Shown here: positions 7,799 through 15,847 of the stretch, one piece after another
Layout of the letters: the number at the start of each line of letters is the position of its first letter
How positions within the stretch are numbered: position 1 is the first letter of the stretch
Assembly: GCF_041052385.1 (NCBI RefSeq)
Contig: NZ_CP163439.1
Coordinates: forward strand, 8,793,001-8,857,000
Reading direction: 5' to 3'
From: Streptomyces sp. R28
GTDB taxonomy: Bacteria > Actinomycetota > Actinomycetes > Streptomycetales > Streptomycetaceae
Length of the DNA: 64,000 nt
Translations under genes and position numbers: made by a program
The notes under the pieces: model-generated
Database searches by the model: none
Told to the model about the DNA's origin: nothing
What the model saw: the letters and a program-made list of their open reading frames with translations, nothing else

Positions 7799-9373
7799 TC
7801 AAGGGTCAACAGGCAGCGACGCGAAGGAGACCGAGGGAACCCACCGCTGGCCGCCGTAGCTGGCGAGTGCTTCCATGAGGTCCGTCCGCTGTCGTTCCGT
7901 CATCGGACCCAGGACGCAGATGGGGATTCTCCCGCTCGGACGAAGCCTGACCGTGCCGGGCTGGGGGTAAATCCACCCTGCCGGTCGCATCATTGTCGAC
8001 CGCGCTGCTCCGGGCGCGAGGTCGATGTGAACTCCGGTGTACCGAAGCGGCGGTGAGCCCTGGATCTCCTCGATGACGACGCGCTGGATCCGATCCCAGG
8101 CGAACTCGTGCCTTCCTGCGACACTGTGCGTCACGATGCCTTGTGGGCTGACATGCAGCGCCCATCCGGCCTTCTTCTTCAGCATGCCCGCGTGCCGTAC
8201 TACTCCGAACGCGTCCGTGATTGCCGCGACGATCACGAGGAGCGCGAGGATAGCGATAAGGATCCCAAACAGCAGGAGGAGAAACCACGGGGTGTCGGTC
8301 TCAGATCCCGCCCGGATGAGCCCCGTACGGTACGGGAAATAGATGAGTCCTGCCGATGCGAACGACATGCCCATTGCCCACAACCACACACTGAAGAGGT
8401 CCGGCCTGGCCGTGTAGGTGGACAGTTGCTCCTCCCCGGTCCATTCTGCCGCGAACGGCCCGGTGGGGTTGGGCAGAGGACGCGTGTGAGCTGACGCCTT
8501 CGCAGACGACTGTGGTGACCGGAGGACCCTTTGGGTGGACAGGGCCCGGGTGAGTACTTCCGGCTTGGCGACCACTGCCCTCATCGCCACAGCCATCCTG
8601 GTCAACAGCGCCGCGCGCGCCTCGGTCGAACTGCCCGCCGCTGCGGGTTTGCCCACCTCTATCCCTGGGTTCCGCCTCGAGATGATCACCGTGCCTTCCC
8701 CCGCGATCCTCAGTTGCGGGGTCACGGTGGGGCCGGAAGCGGTCATCCAGATGTGTACATGCTTGTACAACTCGGTGACGGTGAGATATCTCTCGGCCGG
8801 AGCATGTCGCAGGCCACGGACGAGTAGGCGGGTGAACGGGCTGGCCTCGCCCTCTCGGGCGTCGGGTGTGACTTGAGTGGACCGATTGCTGGTCAGGACG
8901 TATCGACCCTTGCCGGCGGCCAGGGGAGCTGATCGGCCGCCTTTGAAGGCACCGCTATAGCAGCAGTCGAGCACGATGATCGTGGTCGCTGCGGCCGAGC
9001 TGTTGATCATGTTGTTGATCTCGAGCGCGCTCAGCGCGGTCGACCGCAGGCTACCGGACTTGGTGTCCTTCGCGCACAGGTAGAGCGTGCCCTGGATGTC
9101 CAATTCGCCGTGGCCGCTGTAGTAAAGCAGCAGTACGTCTTCGCGGTCCGCGCTGGAGTAGAAATCGTCAATCCGTTCGCGCAACTCCTGGACGCCGCGG
9201 TCGGGCAGTTTCTCGACATCCTTGGGGTCGAACAGCCCAACCTCACGGTCCGTTAACACCTGCCGCAGGACCTCGACGTCGACCAATGGCCCTTTCAAAT
9301 CGGTGAGCCCATGCGGATCCCGTGGGAAGGTCGCATTGCCGATCAGTAGCGCCCGATAGCGCGGCTCTGCCAT
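7799..9373 (-). CDS. Caspase-like (C14) protease with two transmembrane segments
   Basis: A 524-residue protein. Residues 1-235 form a caspase/metacaspase domain with catalytic His88 in YYSGHGE and Cys138 in LDCCYSG. A linker rich in Ser, Pro and Ala (about 236-320) follows, then two hydrophobic segments (about 328-347 and 363-387) and a C-terminal domain of about 130 residues. Bacterial caspases are effectors in several anti-phage and self-killing systems. The stop of the upstream EACC1 gene lies two bases before this start, so the two are co-translated. Placement of the protease before the membrane helices suggests it acts on cytoplasmic proteins while membrane-anchored. Activation signal and substrates are unknown. 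Confidence 0.88.
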   Translation of the reverse strand: MAEPRYRALLIGNATFPRDPHGLTDLKGPLVDVEVLRQVLTDREVGLFDPKDVEKLPDRGVQELRERIDDFYSSADREDVLLLYYSGHGELDIQGTLYLCAKDTKSGSLRSTALSALEINNMINSSAAATTIIVLDCCYSGAFKGGRSAPLAAGKGRYVLTSNRSTQVTPDAREGEASPFTRLLVRGLRHAPAERYLTVTELYKHVHIWMTASGPTVTPQLRIAGEGTVIISRRNPGIEVGKPAAAGSSTEARAALLTRMAVAMRAVVAKPEVLTRALSTQRVLRSPQSSAKASAHTRPLPNPTGPFAAEWTGEEQLSTYTARPDLFSVWLWAMGMSFASAGLIYFPYRTGLIRAGSETDTPWFLLLLFGILIAILALLVIVAAITDAFGVVRHAGMLKKKAGWALHVSPQGIVTHSVAGRHEFAWDRIQRVVIEEIQGSPPLRYTGVHIDLAPGAARSTMMRPAGWIYPQPGTVRLRPSGRIPICVLGPMTERQRTDLMEALASYGGQRWVPSVSFASLPVDP

Positions 9374-9375
9374 GC

Positions 9376-9756
9376 TTAACTGCTCAACCGTTTCCCGATG
9401 GCCTCGGCCAGCGCCTGAAGCGACGCCTCGTCGACTCTGTCGCCCGTGACGGTGGCCGTCTGCTGGGTTCCTGTGTCATCTGTCCAAGTCACCGTCAGCG
9501 ACCGTGACTTGTCCCTCTTCAGCCACGCCCGAAAGCACTGCACCGCGGCGGTAAGTGTCGCGGTAGAGCCTAGCGCCAAGATCACTTCGCTGGAGGCTCC
9601 CTTGGTGTCCGGCTCAGGGATCTCTCGCTGCGACACTGGGCCGGCGTCCTCGCGAAGGGCGTCCATCAGATCGGCGACCTGCTTCAGCCACCGCTCATCG
9701 TCAGTGTCGAAGCGGTCGGTCACCGGCGTGATCGTGATCTCAGAATCCGTAGCCAT
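9376..9756 (-). CDS. Effector-associated constant component EACC1-like protein
   Basis: A 126-residue protein. The C-terminal half (ALGSTATLTAAVQCFRAWLK, then RSLTVTWTDDTGTQQTATVT) matches the EACC1 pattern: a hydrophobic segment able to enter the membrane, then a small beta-rich domain with Asp/Thr-rich turns. EACC1 proteins are known as constant partners of variable effectors, especially caspases and trypsins, in proposed bacterial conflict systems. It is the first gene of the cargo operon, immediately before the caspase. How it links sensing to the protease is not known. Confidence 0.8.
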   Translation of the reverse strand: MATDSEITITPVTDRFDTDDERWLKQVADLMDALREDAGPVSQREIPEPDTKGASSEVILALGSTATLTAAVQCFRAWLKRDKSRSLTVTWTDDTGTQQTATVTGDRVDEASLQALAEAIGKRLSS

Positions 9757-9976
9757 CTCTCCACCCCGTTCGTGGTCATGCGCTGTGCAGCATCTTGAAC
9801 GATCAAATGCCGAGTTGGCCAGCTTTCGTAGTCATCCCGGCCAGACAGCAGGCGCCCTGGAATGGGGAGCCACAGGCTACGGCAGCGCCGCCACTTTCAC
9901 GGGGCAGGGACAGGATGAAGCAGGTGAAACCCTCGCGACGTCAGCGGCCGAGGCAATACGGCAGGGGCAATTCGTC

Positions 9977-10645
9977 TCATTGGGTGTCAACGGGTGATTG
10001 ACCTGTCGGTGTCCTGACCGCCCGCTCTCGGGCTCGTGCCGTCCGGGATCGTGCGTATCTGATGTAGTGGCGGATGCTGTCGTAGGTGACCAAGTAGTCG
10101 TGGTGGTCCATGAGCTCTGTCCAGATCTGCCTTCCGTTGAGCTTTCTGCTGACCATGCTTTCGATCAGGTCGGCGAGTTCGCCTGTGATGGGGTCGGTCA
10201 GCGGACCCGTCTCCGTGGTGGTCAGGCGTGGGATCTCCAGGGCGAAGCGGACGTCCCAGCAGCGGAGGTTGTAGCGCTTTGCCAGCGTGCGGATTTGTGC
10301 GCCCTTGAGGGCCTCTTGGGCGATGCGGTGGGCCAGGCCCCGGCGCCAGGAGAAGGGATCCTTCCTGGGGAGGCGCCGACGCGACCTGTTCGTGCCACCC
10401 AAGGCATTGGCGTCAGCGAGGGCACGTTCGAGTACTTCGGGCGGGTGACCTGCCGCCGTGGCGAGGTTTTCGAGGAGCGGCTTGCCGAACCACTGCGGTG
10501 GGCCGCAGAGATAGCAGTGCAGGAAGCTGGGCTTGAGATGGTTGGCGCGAGCCAGGCGCCGGATGTAGGAGTTGGCGGATTCTCCAAGGCAGGGGCGGAG
10601 TCGGACCGGCAGGGGCGCAAATCGGGGCGGTAGTTCGCTGTTCAT
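9977..10645 (-). CDS. tniQ: TniQ-family target-selection protein
   Basis: A 222-residue protein beginning MNSELPPRFAPLPVRLRPCL, then GESANSYIRRLARANHLKP, the N-terminal TniQ domain pattern. TniQ/TnsD proteins choose the target site and recruit TnsC. This one is short, and its central part (RTLAKRYNLRCWDVRFALE) could be a helix-turn-helix. Only single cysteines (HCYLCGPPQW, LRCWDV) are seen, without the full zinc-finger set of TnsD. The start ATG overlaps the TnsC stop (10642-10645). It is probably the only target selector of the element. Confidence 0.85.
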   Translation of the reverse strand: MNSELPPRFAPLPVRLRPCLGESANSYIRRLARANHLKPSFLHCYLCGPPQWFGKPLLENLATAAGHPPEVLERALADANALGGTNRSRRRLPRKDPFSWRRGLAHRIAQEALKGAQIRTLAKRYNLRCWDVRFALEIPRLTTTETGPLTDPITGELADLIESMVSRKLNGRQIWTELMDHHDYLVTYDSIRHYIRYARSRTARARERAVRTPTGQSPVDTQ

Positions 10646-11706
10646 CGGTATGTAGCGGTCTTTGTGGCCAGCGACGCCATGGTGTGGGCGGTGTGGTCGA
10701 GCGGGATGGTCTGGAGGCTCTTCTTGGTGATCTTCTCGGTGCCGGTGAGGATGGCGTCGACTGCGGCTCCGCGGATGGCGTGGGAGAGGGATCCGATCAT
10801 GCCGCCGGTGTGATCGTGCAGGAAGCGGTCCAGGCCCGTGAGAGTGCCAGGGTGGTGGTCGTGCAGCCGCAGAGTGTCCTCCATGGTGGCGACCAGGCCC
10901 TTCCATTCGGTGTTGTAGGGGAAGGGGCGGGAGGGGATCAGGGTGAAGCGGCCGGCGATCTGGGCGCCGCGTGTCCCGGACAGCAGCCCGGATTCGTCGA
11001 TGTCGATGCCGGCATAGACGAAGGTGGCGGGCAGGCGTTCGGAGAAGTACTTGAGGGTGTCGGCGACTTCGGCGCCATGGCGGCTGGTGAGTGAGATGTT
11101 GTGGAGTTCGTCGACCAGCACCAGTGCGGTGCGGGTATCGGTGCAGACACCGACGACAGCCTCGATGATGTCGGTCATGTTCGAGCGGGCCCGCACCGGC
11201 AGGCCCAGGAAGCGTGCGAACTCGGTCGCGATCATGCGGGCAGTCGCGGCGGGCGGGACGGTGACATAGACGACCGGAATCCGGTTTGTGGAATGGGGGT
11301 GCCGGGCCCGGTCCAGGAGTTCATGGGAGCGCCCCAACTGCGTGATGGCGATGGTCTTTCCGGTTCCCGCCGGGCCGGAAACGATCAGCCCGCGGCGGGC
11401 GCTGATCGCGTGCCGGTTCAGCAGCACCAGACGACGGCCGCAGATCGCCGTCCGTTCGACGAACGGGGTGGCGACGGTGAGCATCCGAGCGTGATGGTCA
11501 AGGCGGGACTCGTCATAGAGATCCCGCTTGGCTGGGTTCATCTGCTGCCAAGCACTGCGCGACGCCAAGACCGGGGGAGTGGGTGGGCCGTCGATGAACC
11601 TGCGCCATCCAGGCAACGTGTTCAGCTGCCGGTCGGCCTCGGCGTCGGTCACCTGCAGCACGGTGCGTCGGGCCGCCGGTTTGGAGATGGTCACGTGCGC
11701 CTCCAA
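10642..11706 (-). CDS. tnsC: TnsC/TniB-type AAA+ ATPase
   Basis: A 354-residue AAA+ regulator. Walker A is GPAGTGKT at 111-118, Walker B LVLVDELH at 195-202 with D199 and E200, followed by sensor-type residues. In Tn7-family systems TnsC joins the target complex to the transposase and sets target immunity through ATP use. The N-terminal 70 residues (about GWRRFIDGPPTPPVLASRSA) likely contact TnsB. The gene overlaps the end of tnsB by 16 bases and the start of tniQ by four, so the three are tightly coupled. Confidence 0.92.
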   Translation of the reverse strand: MEAHVTISKPAARRTVLQVTDAEADRQLNTLPGWRRFIDGPPTPPVLASRSAWQQMNPAKRDLYDESRLDHHARMLTVATPFVERTAICGRRLVLLNRHAISARRGLIVSGPAGTGKTIAITQLGRSHELLDRARHPHSTNRIPVVYVTVPPAATARMIATEFARFLGLPVRARSNMTDIIEAVVGVCTDTRTALVLVDELHNISLTSRHGAEVADTLKYFSERLPATFVYAGIDIDESGLLSGTRGAQIAGRFTLIPSRPFPYNTEWKGLVATMEDTLRLHDHHPGTLTGLDRFLHDHTGGMIGSLSHAIRGAAVDAILTGTEKITKKSLQTIPLDHTAHTMASLATKTATYR

Positions 11707-13583
11707 GGATCGGCCAGCGGGTCAAACAGGCCCAACGGGATGACCTCTGCCAGCGCGGAGTCCGCCGTGTCCTCGTCCATGGGCTCGCTCTCGGCCGGTG
11801 GATCAGGAATCTCCCGGCTCGGGGCGGTCGCTCGGGTGCGGGCTGCGACCCGGCGATCCTTCCTTGATCGTTTGACCGGAGGGCTCTTCTCGCCCGCAGG
11901 GCCGTCGTGGGCGCGCTTGAGCAGGGCGGCTGCCGCTTCCGCGATCTGGATTTCGCTGTCGTTCGGAACCTGCCGGCGAGCGTGGTCCCAGGCCATCTCG
12001 CCGAACGGGACGCCGACGCGGTGCAGGTGTCGCCAGAAGACGGTGATCCACCGGTCTCTCTCGCCGCGGCGGTCGCGTACCCAGATCCGCGAGATGTCGT
12101 AGGGGTCGTAGTGGACTTCCCACAAGCCCTTCTTCTCCGTGACCCCGGAGTGCTGACGGCGCAGCGGGTTCAACTCTGGGCTGTCGTAGGTTCGGTGTTT
12201 GATCCGGATGCCGTAGGCGTTGATCGTGTGCCACCGCTCCGGCAACAACTCGACGTAGTCCTCACCGCTCAACGGGGCCGGAACGTAGCCGCACGACTCC
12301 AGCAGCATCGCGTACTTCTCGTTCGGCGAGAACGCCCGCTTCGGCGTGCTGGGATCGCGCAGCGCGTCGTGTGGCCGGTTCTGCCAGACCGTGACGATCC
12401 ATTCATCCAGCAGGTCCTGCAGCTCGGGCAAGGACCACAATGGTCCGTCTTCCACATGCCGGCCACGGCGGTCGACCGAGCGGCCGGTGTACCCCGCGAC
12501 GAACTGCGCGAACAGCGTCGCCACCGATCCCAGCGTCTTCTCGATCACGCCCTTCTCGAAGGGCGACGCCTTGTGCGTCGGCTGCAGAGAGACGCCCAAG
12601 AAGCGGCAGGAGGCACGGAAGTTGTGTGAGATGAACACCTTGCCGTGGTCGCAGACGATCGTCTCTGGAACGATCACCGGCCGTGCCGCCGCCTGCTCCA
12701 GCCGCTCGTCCAGGGCCAGCAGCCGCCGGTGCGGCAGGACCGACCGGGACATCCGCAGCGCCTGTGGCCAGCCCGGCCGCATCGTCTCCGGTGTGATGCT
12801 GCGGGCCAGGAGGGCGGAGGCGTCGGCCGCCTTCGTCGTCGGACGCAGCACTGCCGCCGTGATCGACCTGGACGCGATGTCGACCAGCGCGGTCAGCTCG
12901 ACCTTCTCCGCGATGCCGTCATCCAGCCGTACTAAAACGTCCAACGGAGTGGAGTCGATCTGCATCAGCTCGCCCGGCGCGATAGCCGGGACCTCCCCGA
13001 ACGGGCCGGCCGGACGCGCCTGCAACGAACGGCGTGTCCTCGCCGAACCGGTCGCGTGCGTGCCGACCGCCAACTTGTCGAACAGCCGATAAAGCGTGCG
13101 CTCCGTAGGCAATTCGATGCCGTCGGCGTCCTCGCGGGACTCCAGGATCTCCTTCGTCCGCCAGATGATGAACCGGACCGTCCTCGAGGAGGCATCGGTG
13201 GTCTCGGCGATCGCCTGCCTCATTGCCTCGACCACCAACGGGGAAATCTGGCCGAAGTCCGGCAGCTTCTTGGCCGACCGGCCGTCCGCCAGCCCGACCA
13301 GCCCGTCGCGCTGGTAACGCTGGCGCCGCTGCTTGATTCCACTGGCCGTCATCCGATGGCCCGCTGCTGTCAGCTCGGCGGCCTTGGCCCGCTCCCGCTC
13401 GGCCAGGCAATGTTGCCGAGGGTCGAACTCCGGTCGCGGCACTGCCCCGTGGGGAGCATCCGGCGGCAATCCGTGCAGCACCTCCAGGATGTGTCCTTCC
13501 CACCAATGGGCCTGTTCAGCAGCCTTCTTAGGGAACTCCGCGATCCGCGCCGTCGGCGGGACCCGACGCTCCTCGCTCGTCAT
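11691..13583 (-). CDS. tnsB: TnsB-type DDE transposase
   Basis: A 630-residue transposase of the retroviral integrase fold. Catalytic residues are D210 (LMQIDSTPLDV), D312 (IVCDHGKVF) and E348 (FEKGVIEKT), with 35 residues between the second Asp and the Glu. N-terminal helix-turn-helix regions (about 60-175, including SGIKQRRQRYQRDGLVGLAD) should bind the 18-bp end sites. The basic C-terminal tail (VKRSRKDRRVAARTRA) probably contacts TnsC. TnsB makes the 3' cuts and joins strands. The start ATG overlaps the tnsA stop by four bases (13580-13583). Confidence 0.93.
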   Translation of the reverse strand: MTSEERRVPPTARIAEFPKKAAEQAHWWEGHILEVLHGLPPDAPHGAVPRPEFDPRQHCLAERERAKAAELTAAGHRMTASGIKQRRQRYQRDGLVGLADGRSAKKLPDFGQISPLVVEAMRQAIAETTDASSRTVRFIIWRTKEILESREDADGIELPTERTLYRLFDKLAVGTHATGSARTRRSLQARPAGPFGEVPAIAPGELMQIDSTPLDVLVRLDDGIAEKVELTALVDIASRSITAAVLRPTTKAADASALLARSITPETMRPGWPQALRMSRSVLPHRRLLALDERLEQAAARPVIVPETIVCDHGKVFISHNFRASCRFLGVSLQPTHKASPFEKGVIEKTLGSVATLFAQFVAGYTGRSVDRRGRHVEDGPLWSLPELQDLLDEWIVTVWQNRPHDALRDPSTPKRAFSPNEKYAMLLESCGYVPAPLSGEDYVELLPERWHTINAYGIRIKHRTYDSPELNPLRRQHSGVTEKKGLWEVHYDPYDISRIWVRDRRGERDRWITVFWRHLHRVGVPFGEMAWDHARRQVPNDSEIQIAEAAAALLKRAHDGPAGEKSPPVKRSRKDRRVAARTRATAPSREIPDPPAESEPMDEDTADSALAEVIPLGLFDPLADPWRRT

Positions 13584-14338
13584 CCGGCACGCCCGCCAGC
13601 CCGGCGCACGACCGTGCGCGGCCCGAGCAGTTCGATGTCCATCTGCTCGGCCGACAACTCGTGCTTCCACAAGAGGTGGAACAACGCAGGCAGCGTCGCG
13701 AGCCGGTCGCCAGCCGCATCAGCCCCGGCCATCAGCGGCCCCGGCTGCGAGAAGAGCTCCAACAGCCGAGCTGTGACCGGCTCCCGTCGGCAGCGGGGGT
13801 GCCGGTAGCGCGACAGCCACCGGACATTCGCCAGTAGCACTGCCTCCGGCGTCCCCACCCGCTCGAACCTCCACCCAACTTCCGCGCAGGCCCTGCGCGT
13901 CAATTCGAACGCTTCGGCATCCCGCGGAGCGATCCAGTCGTCGGCCCGGACATCGACGACCACCGCCGAGCCATCCACCCGACGCACGAAGAAGTCCGGG
14001 GCATGCCGACGCTCACGTTCCCCGTCGTGCCAGTGCAGCCAGAACGGCTGGGACGCCATCCCCACCACAGCAGGATCGAAGTCCATGAGAACCAGCCGGT
14101 CCCGCTCCAACCACGACTCGAAACCGACGTGCTGCCCCGTCGTCGCCGCCCAGTACCACCCGGGGAAATGACGCCCACCCCACGACCACCGAAACGGCCT
14201 GACCGGCACCGCGTCTTCGAACCTGGCCGTCGCGCAGTCCAACAACGGACGACGCCGCTTACTCCCGCGCTTGTCGTCCACACGACACGACACCTCGACG
14301 TACGGAACAGTGCTCTCCACCCCTGTCGATACCGACAT
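13580..14338 (-). CDS. tnsA: TnsA-type endonuclease
   Basis: A 252-residue restriction-like nuclease that makes the 5' cuts, so excision is clean cut-and-paste. The catalytic core shows GFESWLERDRL (Glu), HAPDFFVRR (Asp) and VVVDVRADD, where Arg takes the place of the Lys seen in Tn7 TnsA. A winged-helix C-terminal part (about 185-252) contacts TnsB and TnsC in the family. It is the first gene of the transposition operon and starts 29 bases inside the right-end binding sites, so TnsB bound at the end may repress transcription. Confidence 0.88.
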   Translation of the reverse strand: MSVSTGVESTVPYVEVSCRVDDKRGSKRRRPLLDCATARFEDAVPVRPFRWSWGGRHFPGWYWAATTGQHVGFESWLERDRLVLMDFDPAVVGMASQPFWLHWHDGERERRHAPDFFVRRVDGSAVVVDVRADDWIAPRDAEAFELTRRACAEVGWRFERVGTPEAVLLANVRWLSRYRHPRCRREPVTARLLELFSQPGPLMAGADAAGDRLATLPALFHLLWKHELSAEQMDIELLGPRTVVRRAGGRAG

Positions 14339-14366
14339 TCGACACCCCCAGCGTGATCACCCCTCC

Positions 14367-14440
14367 GACTAGATTCACTGTCAGAAAAGCCGAAACGACT
14401 GGGTTCGCTGTCAAACGCCTCGATTGGATGACAAAGGACA
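14367..14440. repeat. Right end of element 1
   Basis: Three sites in one direction: GACTAGATTCACTGTCAG (14367), GACTGGGTTCGCTGTCAA (14397) and GCCTCGATTGGATGACAA (14417), then the terminal GGACA ending at 14440. Spacings of 30 and 20 bp are the same as in element 2. Confidence 0.85.
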
Positions 14441-14448
14441 ACAAGTTC
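14441..14448. repeat. ACAAGTTC: right duplication of element 1 overlapping left duplication of element 2
   Basis: ACAAG (14441-14445) is the right copy for element 1 and AGTTC (14444-14448) the left copy for element 2. The two overlap by AG, which shows that element 2 entered 3 bp from the end of element 1. Confidence 0.85.
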
Positions 14449-14585
14449 TGTCCTTTGACAGCGAAGTTAGTCGGGCCGAAGTCGCTGACCTGCGCGGACT
14501 AACTTCGCTGTCAACGCAGTCGCGTGACGCTTCTTTCGGCCCGGACCCCCTGGCCGCCTGCGCCGACTGGGTTGGATGGCAAGGA
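14449..14585. repeat. Left end of element 2
   Basis: Terminal site TTGACAGCGAAGTTAGTC at 14455-14472, inverted site GACTAACTTCGCTGTCAA from 14497, and a further site GACTGGGTTGGATGGCAA near 14567. The first site is identical to that of element 1. Confidence 0.8.
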
Positions 14586-14729
14586 GCGTCATGTGGAAGG
14601 CCAACCTCTTGCAGTGAACCTGCGTCGGCCGCCCGCGGGCCGGTGTGGGCCTTCCCCTTTTGCCGGGGCGACGTACCTCCCGGCAGCGGTAGTTCCGCGC
14701 GATAGCGGGCTCACGCGGCGCTACGAGGT

Positions 14730-15149
14730 TCACGGCGCCGGTACGGCACCGATCTGCTGCATCACCCCGAGGAGATCGGGCTGGCCCCGTTCGCCGACGA
14801 TCCGGCCGTCGGTCAGGTAGTAGAAGTTCATGGCCTGCACCGAGATCTTGTTGCCGCTCGCCGGGATCCCGAAGAATTCACCGTCGTGGGTTCCCCGCAT
14901 GGTGAACCGCGCGGCCACGGTGTCGCCTTCGGCGACCGTCTCCTCCAGCGTCCACTGGACGTCGGGGAAGGCGCCGCGCATCATCCCGATGACTTCCATG
15001 TACCCATCGGGCCCTCGCAGTGGTTCCGGGTGGCTGGGCGCGTGGAACACCGCGTCCGGAGAAATGACCTCGCGGGCGAGATCCTCGTTGCCCGTGTTGA
15101 TGAACTCGACGAAACGGTTCATCACTGACTCGGTGGACTGCGATGGCAT
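14730..15149 (-). CDS. SnoaL-like ester cyclase/polyketide cyclase family protein
   Basis: A 139-residue alpha+beta barrel protein. The pattern VMNRFVEFINTGNEDLAREV, PDAVFHAP, GMMRGAFPDVQWTLEE and FTMRGTHDGEFFGIPASGN is that of SnoaL-like proteins, which include polyketide cyclases and many small proteins of unknown function. The start at 15149 is preferred over a longer frame from 15302, which would run through the palindromic operator. It is divergent from the PadR gene; the 34-bp palindrome sits between them, so PadR probably represses it. Confidence 0.82.
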   Translation of the reverse strand: MPSQSTESVMNRFVEFINTGNEDLAREVISPDAVFHAPSHPEPLRGPDGYMEVIGMMRGAFPDVQWTLEETVAEGDTVAARFTMRGTHDGEFFGIPASGNKISVQAMNFYYLTDGRIVGERGQPDLLGVMQQIGAVPAP

Positions 15150-15195
15150 CTTGCTGTGCCTCTCCAGAGACGTTTGGGCGGGTACCAGCGAGCGT

Positions 15196-15229
15196 AACAT
15201 CGAATCGATGTTCACATCGATTCGATGTT
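15196..15229. promoter_or_regulatory. 34-bp PadR operator palindrome
   Basis: AACATCGAATCGATGT (15196-15211) and ACATCGATTCGATGTT (15214-15229) are perfect reverse complements around TC. The site lies between the divergent cyclase and PadR starts and ends 19 bp before the PadR ATG. Confidence 0.75.
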
Positions 15230-15248
15230 CGCGTGCGAAGATGGACTC

Positions 15249-15827
15249 ATGCTGGAACTCGCGATACTCGGCTTCCTCGCCGAGGGACCCCTGCCTGGAC
15301 ACGAGCTGCGCCGCCGCGTCTCACAGCTGACCGGCTATACGCGGCCGGTCAGTGACGGCAGCCTGTATCCGGCGATCAATCGCCTGACCAGGGCGGGCTT
15401 GATCGAGCGGCGCGCCGACCCAGCTGCGGGGGCGGCCCGGTACGTGCTCAGCCTGACCGAGGCCGGACGGGCCGAAATGCTTCAACGCCTGCGCAAGCCC
15501 GCCGACCACGAGATCACCGACTTCACGCGGTTCTACGTCGTCCTGGCATTCCTCTCCCACCTGCCCGACGTGGCCGAACAGCACGCGGTGCTGCGCAGAC
15601 GGCTGGAGTTCCTGGAAGAACCGGCGAGTTTCTTCTACGACAACGAGCGGCCCCTGCGTGCCGAGGAGATCGCCGACCCCTACCGGAGGGGCATGCTGCT
15701 CACCGCCCGCGCCACCAGCCGCGCCGAACGGACCTGGCTGCGCGAGACCCTCGGGGAGGAACCGCCCGTATTCGACACCGGATACACCGACAGCGATCCG
15801 CATGCGCCCGCTGCTCCCGCGAGCTGA
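15249..15827 (+). CDS. PadR-family transcriptional regulator
   Basis: A 192-residue regulator. The N-terminal winged helix (LELAILGFLAEGPLPGHELR, then SDGSLYPAINRLTRAGLIER) is characteristic of PadR, and the C-terminal helical half (from about residue 85) matches the longer subfamily with a Vir_act_alpha_C-like dimer region. The ATG at 15249 fits the family start; an upstream in-frame codon at 15225 lies within the operator. It precedes the reductase gene by 20 bases and faces the cyclase gene, so it likely governs all of the cargo in element 2 in response to a small molecule. Confidence 0.88.
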   Translation: MLELAILGFLAEGPLPGHELRRRVSQLTGYTRPVSDGSLYPAINRLTRAGLIERRADPAAGAARYVLSLTEAGRAEMLQRLRKPADHEITDFTRFYVVLAFLSHLPDVAEQHAVLRRRLEFLEEPASFFYDNERPLRAEEIADPYRRGMLLTARATSRAERTWLRETLGEEPPVFDTGYTDSDPHAPAAPAS

Positions 15828-15847
15828 CTGTCCACGGAGGTACCCCC

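Larger units (their letters stand above)
7548..14440. mobile_element. Tn7-like transposon with tnsABC-tniQ and caspase-EACC1 cargo (element 1)
   Basis: The 6893-bp element starts TGTCCGTTGACA and ends (read inward from the right) TGTCCTTTGTCA, so the termini are 5'-TGT...ACA as in Tn7. Both ends carry several 18-bp sites of consensus GACTRRRTTCRCTGTCAA. All genes are on the minus strand: tnsA nearest the right end, then tnsB, tnsC and tniQ with stop-start overlaps, then a cargo of two genes near the left end. Flanking ACAAG copies fix the boundaries. The gene set is complete for cut-and-paste transposition; no tnsE or separate tnsD is present. Confidence 0.9.
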
